This document shows, one piece after another, positions 20,452-28,404 of a stretch of DNA of 44,578 bases; within the stretch, counting starts at the first letter, position 1, and every line of letters begins with the position of its first letter. Source of the DNA: a virus. Under the pieces are notes generated by a model. It was not told the DNA's origin. It did no database searches and worked only from the letters and a program-made list of their open reading frames with translations. The DNA is taken from positions 1 to 44,578 of IMG/VR virus record IMGVR_UViG_3300032288_002980, one strand, 5' to 3'. Made by a program: the position numbers and the translations under genes.

Positions 20452-21156
20452 ATGGATGTCCTTCAAAGACTTATCACCACCGTTCTTACATACCTCAATG
20501 CTTCGGGGTATTACAAGAGCGCAGAGGAAATACAGAATGCCATCAACGTAGCCCAGCTTGACCTCTACAAGAGGCTCAGGGGGAACTTGGCACAATACGC
20601 TCCGGGGAGGCCATCTTCGGCCATTTATCCGGAAGTGACAACAACGGCAGCGGATGCTATTGCAGAGCTTTACGTTTCCTTAACAAACCAACCATTCGTT
20701 CCTCAAGAGGGATATGTGGTATTGGATGCCGGGGTGGGCATAAACACCGACATCGTGCTTTCGCTTGAGGTGGCCTACAATGACGCTCCTCAAAAATATT
20801 ATCCTGTCAATATCGTTCCCGACAACCAATACCTGATGCTTGCGAACAATCCCGTAGTGCCTCCGGTGAAGGAGCGGCCAATAGGAAGGATGTATTCTCT
20901 GCTCACCTATAACGTACTCCCGATTAGTGATGCAAACAACTTCAGGGCAAGAATAATAAAACTCCCCACTCCTGTAGCATTTACATTCACAGAGAACAAT
21001 GGCCCGATTCCTACTATTAATGTTATTACGCCTATTGACTGGACGGCTGACAAGCTGGACAATTTGGTTTATGGAACGGTGGCCAATCTGGGCTTCAATC
21101 TTTCAAATGGTATTCTTGTTCAGAGCGGGAACGCAATGAACGATAAGATTCTATAA
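20452..21156 (+). CDS. Probable virion protein, head-tail connector region
   Basis: A 234-residue protein, first of the late plus-strand run. The N terminus is helical (LQRLITTVLTYLNASGYYKS, AINVAQLDLYKRLRGNL); the rest is beta-rich with the phrases GYVVLDAGVGINTD and PVNIVPDNQYLMLANNP. No catalytic motif is visible. It is followed within two bases by two more connector-like proteins, and together they resemble the ring or adaptor set between portal and tail in crAss-like podoviruses. A TAAATTG element at 20437-20443, eight bases before the ATG, could be a weak promoter. Confidence 0.5.
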   Translation: MDVLQRLITTVLTYLNASGYYKSAEEIQNAINVAQLDLYKRLRGNLAQYAPGRPSSAIYPEVTTTAADAIAELYVSLTNQPFVPQEGYVVLDAGVGINTDIVLSLEVAYNDAPQKYYPVNIVPDNQYLMLANNPVVPPVKERPIGRMYSLLTYNVLPISDANNFRARIIKLPTPVAFTFTENNGPIPTINVITPIDWTADKLDNLVYGTVANLGFNLSNGILVQSGNAMNDKIL

Positions 21157-21157
21157 T

Positions 21158-21781
21158 ATGGACTACAACTACGTTGCCAATCAAATCGTGCTGATGTTTA
21201 TGGCCGGAAGGCCAACAACAGAAGGCATAGACGTTCGGGAAGTGGAAGCATGGGTGAAGGAAGCCCACGCTGCCATTGGTCGTCAGGAATACTTTGAGAA
21301 CTACAAAGCCGAGAACCAATCCTCCGTGAATGGCAATTGGCTCGTAAGCTATCCCATAAACATTGAAGCTGCTCCCGATGCCGTAACGGGCTATCATGTA
21401 GCAAGGCTCACAGAGAACTACCTTCCTCTCCCAAAGAACAGGGGCGTAGTGAGAGTGAGCATAGCCGACAAGGACTACAAGGGAAAGAAGCAAATAGCCT
21501 TCATTTCATTTGACAATTACGAGAACATCAGGGGAGGAAGCGCAATTAAGTTTGCTGGGGATTATTTCTATTCTCTAAACAACAATAGCGTTTACATTCT
21601 TCCGGCCTGCAACAATCCGATTAAAATAAAGTCTCTCACCGTAACGCAGGCAGTGGCTAATGACGCTACGCTGAATGATAGCCATGTGATGCTTATTGTG
21701 AGCCAAGTGATGCCCTTAATGATGCAGAGGTTCGGAAGGAAGGCCGACATGATGAGTGATGCCAACCCTAATCAGCAATAA
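21158..21781 (+). CDS. Probable virion protein, ring/adaptor type
   Basis: A 207-residue protein. A helical N terminus (VEAWVKEAHAAIGRQEYFEN) precedes a beta-rich body with RGVVRVSIADKDYKGKKQIA and the C-terminal helix LIVSQVMPLMMQRFGRKADM. It sits one base after the previous gene and two bases before the next. The helical-N, beta-body plan and the gene position suggest a connector or ring component. No specific homologue is claimed. Confidence 0.5.
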   Translation: MDYNYVANQIVLMFMAGRPTTEGIDVREVEAWVKEAHAAIGRQEYFENYKAENQSSVNGNWLVSYPINIEAAPDAVTGYHVARLTENYLPLPKNRGVVRVSIADKDYKGKKQIAFISFDNYENIRGGSAIKFAGDYFYSLNNNSVYILPACNNPIKIKSLTVTQAVANDATLNDSHVMLIVSQVMPLMMQRFGRKADMMSDANPNQQ

Positions 21782-21783
21782 TT

Positions 21784-22533
21784 ATGATGACAGATAGCGT
21801 AGATAGCATTGTAGGGCAGGTGATGGAGGACTTAGACCTCCCGGCAAACCTCCAGTTCCGTTTCATGGGATGGGCATTGGACTATGTTCGTGCTTTGCAG
21901 AAGGACGTTCAGACAATGATTCCGGACAGAACGAAGGAAATCTTTTATGAGTTTGACACCTTTGGCTATCACACCGTAAAGCTGCCAAATGACTACTACG
22001 ACTTCAATGCCGTAGGAACTCAGGTGGGGCATTACGTCAAGGGGCTTTCCATGAACAACAGGCTTACAACGCACAAGAGGCAGCCTGAAATGTTCCCGTT
22101 GTTAAGCAGCTACAATAACGCAAACGTGTGGTATTGGGGAGGCTTGTACAGCTACGGGATGTTGTGGAATGGAACGGGAAGTGGCGTTCAGGCTTACGGC
22201 AACGGCAACGACTACGGAGACGTAATGATAGACGTTCAGAATGGTGTGTTGATTACATCGCCTACGTTCCGCTACAGGAATGTCCTGCTGACGTATTACA
22301 CGAATTGCGTAACGCCTTCCGAAGAAACGGTGATACACCCTTGGTTCATTGAGGCCATGAAATTTTATTTATACTATAAATATTATTTCACAAAAGGGGA
22401 CGCAAGATGGCAGGCAAGTAAAATAGAATACGAAAATCTATATTTGTACGCCCTGCAAAGCAAATACAGGATGAAGATTCCTACAATTGTTAGAATTGTT
22501 GAACGCACAAGGGGCTACAGGAACATACTATAA
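21784..22533 (+). CDS. Ring/adaptor protein of crAss-like type
   Basis: A 249-residue protein with a layout I associate with the ring (tail adaptor) proteins of crAss-like phages. It starts with a helical segment and continues with TVKLPNDYYDFNAVGTQVGH. An aromatic and Gly-rich middle follows (ANVWYWGGLYSYGMLWNG), then VLLTYYTNCVTPSEETVIHP and a C-terminal helical bundle, PWFIEAMKFYLYYKYYFTKG. The P-x-D-Y element after a beta strand and the late HP-W-x-x-E-A helix are the recognisable points. It would sit below the portal in the tail neck. Confidence 0.6.
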   Translation: MMTDSVDSIVGQVMEDLDLPANLQFRFMGWALDYVRALQKDVQTMIPDRTKEIFYEFDTFGYHTVKLPNDYYDFNAVGTQVGHYVKGLSMNNRLTTHKRQPEMFPLLSSYNNANVWYWGGLYSYGMLWNGTGSGVQAYGNGNDYGDVMIDVQNGVLITSPTFRYRNVLLTYYTNCVTPSEETVIHPWFIEAMKFYLYYKYYFTKGDARWQASKIEYENLYLYALQSKYRMKIPTIVRIVERTRGYRNIL

Positions 22534-22535
22534 AT

Positions 22536-24044
22536 ATGGCACAGGAAACAGCAGGAACCATTGGCATTCCCGTTCTCAAGAACGAGGTGCTTCCCTATTT
22601 GACGGACTACGCCAAGCGCAAGGAACGTGCTGAATTATATAAGCAGAAGGCAGAGCAGAGAGCAGCGGAACTTGCGGCCAAGAAGGCGGCGGAGGATGCT
22701 AAATATGTTCCGAAGTATGAGCCCGGTCTTGGGTCTGATATGTGGGAACACGTTGATAGGGCCAAGAACGAAGCCGACATTCAGCAAGGGCTTGCATTGG
22801 CAAAAGACCAAACCGTTCCAAGGCAACAAGTAATGTCTGCTTCAAATGAGATAAACAGAAGGGTGAGTCAGCGGTCAAACATAAGCAAGCAACTCAAAGA
22901 GAACACCCTAAAAACTGCTGAGGACTTAAAGAATAGATATAGAAAGGTGGGGCCGGAATATGCCTACCAATGGGCAAGACAGCAACAGGACTACAAAAGC
23001 CCTGAAGAATTTGCCAAAGATGTACGCTCCAACCCCGACCTTATTGATTTCGATGCCATAGGCAATAAGGCAAAAGACTATCAGCAACAACAATATTCAT
23101 ACAGAGGGCCAGGTGGTGAAACAAGACAAATAGGCATAAGCCCATTGTTTGAATATAAAATGGAGAAAGACCCTATAGTGGGAACTGAAGTTCCTGTTGT
23201 AACGGGTATCAATGGCGTTGAGGCTCAAAAACTAATTGAAAGCGACCAAGACATGAAGGAGGCTTTTGATGTTTTTGTAAGAAATAGGGCCGAGGCAAAC
23301 AAATCCAAAACGTACATAGACCCGCAAACGGGCTCTCCAATAATGCTTCGGCCCGAAATAGCCGAACAAAAGGCGGCGGAAGAGTTTATGAACAATGCCT
23401 TCGGAAAGTATGGCAAAGTGAAATACGGGCAGTCATTCCAAATGCCGAGAAGGGCGGGAGGCGGTGGCAGCGAAAAGCAGGACTATTCATATAAGGAGAG
23501 TGAAAGTATTGTTGAAACTCCTGTATATGACAACGCAAACGGAATGGGATATAGGAAGTTTAAAATAGGAACTTCTTCCGATAGGGGCTATCCAATGGGG
23601 ACAACGAATCACCAAGCTGGGCTACGAGGCGTTCCACTTAGCAATACAGATAATTTGAGCGGGGTCATTAAGGATAATGGCGATGGCACTTGGACAATAA
23701 ATCGTTCTATAACTTATGACAATCCAAAGGAAAGAACAGTTTATCGGGCAAAAAGTGACATTCGTTTTTTTGATGGGAATGGCAATGTTTTGTACACAAA
23801 GAAAAAAGGCGGCATTTTAGGAAATGACGAGGCCGGAGTATTGCTTTCAGGACCAAATAGCAAACTCATCAGAAAAGAATCTGGGTATCAAATTACAGCA
23901 AGAGCAAAGTCTCCGATTACTGATGAGGAAAAGGAGATTGTAATGTATGTGAGTGGGCCTGATGCTGCCTCAATAGCAGGGAATATAAATAAATTCCAAA
24001 AGGGAAAGAAGCCAGTTAGAGATGTAAAAAAGATAGTATTTTGA
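22536..24044 (+). CDS. Large coiled-coil virion-type protein
   Basis: A 502-residue protein of unknown function. The first 150 residues are highly charged and helical (ERAELYKQKAEQRAAELAAK), then come repeats of Gln-rich sequence (KDYQQQQYSYRGPGGETRQI). The C-terminal 200 residues look beta-rich, with SGVIKDNGDGTWTINRSITY and AGVLLSGPNSKLIRKESGYQ. The DNA of the last third is more AT-rich than the first part. It lies between the ring proteins and the first giant protein, so an internal or tail-assembly role is likely. Confidence 0.45.
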   Translation: MAQETAGTIGIPVLKNEVLPYLTDYAKRKERAELYKQKAEQRAAELAAKKAAEDAKYVPKYEPGLGSDMWEHVDRAKNEADIQQGLALAKDQTVPRQQVMSASNEINRRVSQRSNISKQLKENTLKTAEDLKNRYRKVGPEYAYQWARQQQDYKSPEEFAKDVRSNPDLIDFDAIGNKAKDYQQQQYSYRGPGGETRQIGISPLFEYKMEKDPIVGTEVPVVTGINGVEAQKLIESDQDMKEAFDVFVRNRAEANKSKTYIDPQTGSPIMLRPEIAEQKAAEEFMNNAFGKYGKVKYGQSFQMPRRAGGGGSEKQDYSYKESESIVETPVYDNANGMGYRKFKIGTSSDRGYPMGTTNHQAGLRGVPLSNTDNLSGVIKDNGDGTWTINRSITYDNPKERTVYRAKSDIRFFDGNGNVLYTKKKGGILGNDEAGVLLSGPNSKLIRKESGYQITARAKSPITDEEKEIVMYVSGPDAASIAGNINKFQKGKKPVRDVKKIVF

Positions 24045-24054
24045 TAAAAATATT

Positions 24055-27000
24055 ATGGCAGAAGACAATCAATTAAAAGTTCTTTATAGGAAAATGCTTG
24101 TTGATGAGGCTACTGCTGAATCGACAAAGAAATATTCAATTGGCGGTTTTGAAAAGAAGCTGTTAAGCGATAAGGCTCTCACCGATAAAATAGCCGACCT
24201 TGCCGTAGAAAGAAATTGGGCTGCGGATAAGGATGATTTTTATACAAAATACTTTCCCGCCCCAAAAGCCGCTCCTGCCGCTCCAGTACAACAGCCTATT
24301 GAACCGATGCCTATAGAGGAGGAGGATACATACATCCCTGAACCTCAACCTGCTGTAGGAACGCCCGAATACGATGCCGAGCTTCAGAAGCAATACGGAG
24401 GAACGGCTCCTACATTAGGAGCGACATTCGGAGGTGCGCCTGCTGTTTTTGAAACGCCTGAGCAAAAGAAACAGGAACGAATCAGTCCTGCGTTCAAGGC
24501 GCAGAATTTGGCCTACCAAGAAGTTCCCATTGCCTCCGAACAACGGAGAGCGCAGAGGGAGTTTGCTAAAGCCGCAAAAGAGCAGCAGAAGGCTGCGTTA
24601 AGAGGAGGAACGGGGGCGGAATTAAAAAAGTATCGTCAAGCAGAAAGCGAGGGACCAGCAGATAGAGTTGCTGCTAATGTTGAGGCATTATGGGAGGGAG
24701 CAAAGAATGCTGGAATACAAATATTCAATGGATTAAAAACGGTGATGAATGCCGCAGCCTTGAATGAAACTCCAATGGATGAAGATGAGAGAGAATATTA
24801 TCAGCAACAGGAGTTTGGCAAAATGTATGAAGCCTCAAAAGAGGCAGAGAATAATTTTCAAGATGAACTATATCGACTGAATGTTAGTAATGATGTATTA
24901 AAGGCAGTAGATGAGGGCAACTATAGCAAAGTGCCTGAAGCAACATTGCAAACCATAGGCAATGTTGGAATTTCTGCAATATCAAGTTTCCTCACCGCTG
25001 GTGGCTCTATGTATTTTCAAACTCTTCCAGAGCAATACAGGGATGGCGTAGAGGCAATAGCAAGAGAGAAAGGTATTACTCCCGAAGAGGTTATCAGAAG
25101 TGGAGAGGATGCTAAAATGACTGCACAAACCGTTGGAGGCATAGTCGCTGCTTTAGAAAGAGCCGGAGCTGGCAGACTAAGTAAGTCCATAATGAATAAA
25201 GGCGGGTACAAAGCCGTAAGGGATTTTCTAATCCGCAATGGATTTGGCAAGAATGTAGGTAGAGTCGGCGGCCTTGCGTATTCAGGGTCTGGCGAGTTTA
25301 TGACAGAGTATGGACAACAAGCCTCGCAACAGTTGGGCCGAATTGCCGCAGCTTCAGAAGACGCATCACAATTCTTTAAAAAACTTCCAAAAGAGTTTTT
25401 GAGTAAAGAAGCATTCAAGGAAAGATTTGGTGCTGGCGTTGGTGGATTTGTTGGAGGCGCAGGAGTTGTAGGACTTGGTAGAGGGCTTAAAAAGGCACTT
25501 GGCGGAGGGATTTCGTTAGATAAGTTTAGCGAGAGCATTTCTAATAACGAATTGATACAAAATGCCGCAAAGGACTATGCGGACAATATAACAAGAGCAA
25601 AAGAGCAGGGAAGAAAGCCAGATTCCTTTAATCAAAAACAACTAAAGAAAATCGTAAACGACCCCGAATCTTGGGTTAAAGACGAGATAAAATATCTCAA
25701 ACAAACAATAGAAGGCAACAAAAAAGCAAATCTTGACTCCAAGGTAGAGGAAAATAGTTTGGCCAAAGCCAATTCTCTTTTAAATCAAATCAAGGCAGAA
25801 AAGAAAGCAATAGAGGAGGCTGATATTGCTTCGGCAGAGCAGCCCGTTGCGACACAAGAAGCAGAGGTTGTAGCTCCCGAAGCACCCGTTGCTCCCGAAG
25901 CCCCAATAGTGCCACCCGAAGCTCCTCCTGTCGCCCCTATAGAGGAAGTAACAACGCCCGAACCGGGAATGTTTGCCGGAATAGAAGGCCCGACAGAGGA
26001 AGCCCCGGCAACGTCAGGAATGTTTGAGGGAATCACAGGGCCGCCACAGGAAGCCCCTGTTGCTGCCGAGGAAGTTCCCGTTGCTGCGGAAGAAGTGGTG
26101 GCGGCGGAGGAAGTTCCTGCTCCCGCTCCGAAAGGAAGGAAGAAGCAACCCGAAGCTCCCAAGCCAGCCCCCGTAACGCCCTTTGCCGCTCCGAAGGCAC
26201 AGCCTGTGGTGGAGAAGAAGGTAAAGGTAAACCCTATTGAAAAAACTCCCATAAAGCCATCTCCCGATGACCCTAATGAGGTGGCAGATGCTATTGGTAA
26301 CGCAAGATTTGTAGGGAACAAAAAAATCTCTATAGATAAACTTGTGGGTGGAGTTGATTTATCTCAAAAGTCCGAAAGGGCAAGAGTTGATAAACTAATC
26401 GAAAAAATCGCCTCTGATGATGGATATATAGCAAGGATTGTTGTAGACCAAAACGGAAATGTTTTGGAAGGACAGCATAGGCTTGAGGCTTTGCGTAAAA
26501 TTGGAGCAACAGATGTTCCAGTTTCGGTTGTTGAGGTATTGTCGTCCGATGTGGTTTCCGAAGCCGACCTTGAAAAAGCGATTGATGATGCACAATCAAT
26601 TGGGCACTACCAAAAGCAAGAATTAATTAAAAACTTTTTAGAAATTCTTGCTGATGAGAAGCAAGACATACAAGAAGTAAAGTTATATGAAGAGCCTCCC
26701 GGATACGGCAAAGCGTGGAGAGCTATGATTTCGTTATATGAAAATGCCACATCAAAAGCCAAAAAAACCGCCCCCGTAACCCCCCAAGAAGGCAGCAAAG
26801 TGAACCTCCCTCCGCAGTCCAAGTACACCACAGAGCCTCGCAGGATGGTGTTCAAGGATGGGGAGTGGAAGCAGGAAGTGGGAGGACAAATTGTTTCCGT
26901 AGGAGAACCCGTTCAGAAGCAGGCACAGGAAGCGTTCTCTGGGAAGGCGGAGGCAAAGGCAGAGGAAACGAAACCGGAGGAAACAAAGGTTGAAGAAACG

Positions 27001-27909
27001 ATTCCTGTAAAAGAAGCTGAAAAAGAAGTTGAATTAGAGCCGAAAGCGGCCAAAAAGATAGCCGAAATAACACCTCAAAATCTTCAAGTATTTAAGGGCA
27101 TAGTGTCAAAGGAGATATTAAGGCCCAATATGCAGGGCGTTTACTTTGACAAAAAGAATCAAAAGATTGTTGCCACCGATGCTATGAATATGGTGGTGAT
27201 AAATGCGGATGTAAAAACAGACGGCATAATTGACCCAAAAACAGGTAGGACATTAGACGTAGAATTCCCAGACTATCAAGCAACTATCCCCACCTATTAT
27301 AAGAAGGGCGTAAAGGATGTAAGCATCAATGAACTTATCGAAAAACTAAATGGCATAATAGGAACGCCTCAAAGCAAAAACGAACCAATTTTTGCCACAA
27401 TAGGATTTGATGGTGAGAAAATTGGTATATCGCCCAAGCTATTAAAGGCTGGGCTAAAAGTATTGAAAGACCTTGGATATAGTACGGCAAGATTAGAATA
27501 TGAATCTTCCAATAAGCCTTTGTTGGTAAAGACAGCAGATGGAAGGGCGACATTGCTGACTATGCCAATATTTCTATCCGAGGATATAAAACCTGAGCGA
27601 GTTGTTTCTATTGGAGAATACACTACGCAGGATATTTCGGGCAAGCCGACAGAGGAAACGAAACCCGCTCCCAAAACCCCCGAAACGAAGCCTGCCGAAG
27701 AAACGAAACCAACATCAGAGTTCACCTCCAAGCAAGAAGGCAACGCTTCCACAGAATTTGACGGCATAAAGAAGCCATCAAAAATCAAAACGAAGTCCTT
27801 TGACAACAAATACGGCAAGGGAGCCTTTGAGCGTATGCAGAACATCACGCAGAACTTTGAAGACATAATGGACGGCCTGTCCGAGAAAATAAAACAAGAT
27901 TGTCTATAA
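24055..27909 (+). CDS. Giant polyvalent-type protein with ParB-like and sliding-clamp-like domains
   Basis: A 1284-residue protein. The N terminus is helical and Pro-rich; residues about 300-480 are Gly/Ala-rich and hydrophobic (VGGFVGGAGVVGLGRGLKK). A low-complexity Pro/Ala/Glu zone (about 600-730) contains two copies of a GMFxGIxGPxxEAP repeat. A ParB/sulfiredoxin-like domain follows (about 758-835) with NVLEGQHRLEALRKIGATDV. Residues about 1005-1172 read like a beta-clamp unit: EILRPNMQGVYFDKKNQKIV, ATDAMNMVVINA, then FPDYQATIPTYY, then the final LLTMPIFL. Such mosaics are typical of polyvalent proteins that phages package and eject to protect or process entering DNA. The clamp call is by pattern only. 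Confidence 0.55.
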   Translation: MAEDNQLKVLYRKMLVDEATAESTKKYSIGGFEKKLLSDKALTDKIADLAVERNWAADKDDFYTKYFPAPKAAPAAPVQQPIEPMPIEEEDTYIPEPQPAVGTPEYDAELQKQYGGTAPTLGATFGGAPAVFETPEQKKQERISPAFKAQNLAYQEVPIASEQRRAQREFAKAAKEQQKAALRGGTGAELKKYRQAESEGPADRVAANVEALWEGAKNAGIQIFNGLKTVMNAAALNETPMDEDEREYYQQQEFGKMYEASKEAENNFQDELYRLNVSNDVLKAVDEGNYSKVPEATLQTIGNVGISAISSFLTAGGSMYFQTLPEQYRDGVEAIAREKGITPEEVIRSGEDAKMTAQTVGGIVAALERAGAGRLSKSIMNKGGYKAVRDFLIRNGFGKNVGRVGGLAYSGSGEFMTEYGQQASQQLGRIAAASEDASQFFKKLPKEFLSKEAFKERFGAGVGGFVGGAGVVGLGRGLKKALGGGISLDKFSESISNNELIQNAAKDYADNITRAKEQGRKPDSFNQKQLKKIVNDPESWVKDEIKYLKQTIEGNKKANLDSKVEENSLAKANSLLNQIKAEKKAIEEADIASAEQPVATQEAEVVAPEAPVAPEAPIVPPEAPPVAPIEEVTTPEPGMFAGIEGPTEEAPATSGMFEGITGPPQEAPVAAEEVPVAAEEVVAAEEVPAPAPKGRKKQPEAPKPAPVTPFAAPKAQPVVEKKVKVNPIEKTPIKPSPDDPNEVADAIGNARFVGNKKISIDKLVGGVDLSQKSERARVDKLIEKIASDDGYIARIVVDQNGNVLEGQHRLEALRKIGATDVPVSVVEVLSSDVVSEADLEKAIDDAQSIGHYQKQELIKNFLEILADEKQDIQEVKLYEEPPGYGKAWRAMISLYENATSKAKKTAPVTPQEGSKVNLPPQSKYTTEPRRMVFKDGEWKQEVGGQIVSVGEPVQKQAQEAFSGKAEAKAEETKPEETKVEETIPVKEAEKEVELEPKAAKKIAEITPQNLQVFKGIVSKEILRPNMQGVYFDKKNQKIVATDAMNMVVINADVKTDGIIDPKTGRTLDVEFPDYQATIPTYYKKGVKDVSINELIEKLNGIIGTPQSKNEPIFATIGFDGEKIGISPKLLKAGLKVLKDLGYSTARLEYESSNKPLLVKTADGRATLLTMPIFLSEDIKPERVVSIGEYTTQDISGKPTEETKPAPKTPETKPAEETKPTSEFTSKQEGNASTEFDGIKKPSKIKTKSFDNKYGKGAFERMQNITQNFEDIMDGLSEKIKQDCL

Positions 27910-27910
27910 C

Positions 27911-28402
27911 ATGAAAGAATCACTATTAAAAGCCAGCGACAAGAAGCTGCTGAACGAAGCCGTAGGGCACGAACTCTACGCTTCCAACTTTTACAAGTAT
28001 GCCGCCTCCTGCTGTCAGAAGCAGGGCCTATTTGGAGCGCAAAAGTTCTTTGAAGCGGAATCCGCTGACGAACTGAAGCACTACTATAAGCTGCGGGATT
28101 TTTTTAACGACAGAGGGGACGAAGCCGATATGCCTGAAGTGGATGAAGTGGACTTCAAGGAGGGCATTGACCTCATGGGCATCCTTGACGCTGCCTATAA
28201 TCTTGAGAAGGACTTGGGTGAGTTCTATAACGACTTCTACTTCTCCACAAAGGATGCAACAGTGCAAGTGGAACTTCACGATTTTGTGGGATTCCAAACG
28301 AAAGCTGTAGGCGAATACGGAGACCTCCTTGCTCGTCTCTCCCTCGTTTCGGAATGTCCCGGAGGGCTTCTTATCTTTGACCAAGAATTAGGAAATAAAT
28401 AA
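27911..28402 (+). CDS. Ferritin-like protein
   Basis: A 163-residue four-helix-bundle protein of ferritin type. Helix A has AVGHELYASNFYKYAA with the ligand Glu21, and helix B has FFEAESADELKHYYKLRDFF with Glu54 and His57 in the E-x-x-H arrangement. Helix C carries Glu99 in AAYNLEKDLGEFYNDFY, and helix D has DFVGFQTKAVGEYGDLL with Gln129. The Glu21-Glu54 spacing of 33 equals that of E. coli FtnA, and the helix order and the RGD turn after helix B fit as well. The residue matching FtnA Glu130 is absent. It should bind or oxidise iron. Two bases separate it from each giant-protein neighbour, so it is co-transcribed with virion genes. Confidence 0.78.
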   Translation: MKESLLKASDKKLLNEAVGHELYASNFYKYAASCCQKQGLFGAQKFFEAESADELKHYYKLRDFFNDRGDEADMPEVDEVDFKEGIDLMGILDAAYNLEKDLGEFYNDFYFSTKDATVQVELHDFVGFQTKAVGEYGDLLARLSLVSECPGGLLIFDQELGNK

Positions 28403-28404
28403 AC

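Noticed and set aside
25785-26321. A 178-codon minus-strand frame rich in Gly, Ala and Ser
   Set aside because: It mirrors the Pro/Ala/Glu repeat zone of the giant protein and is a low-complexity artefact.
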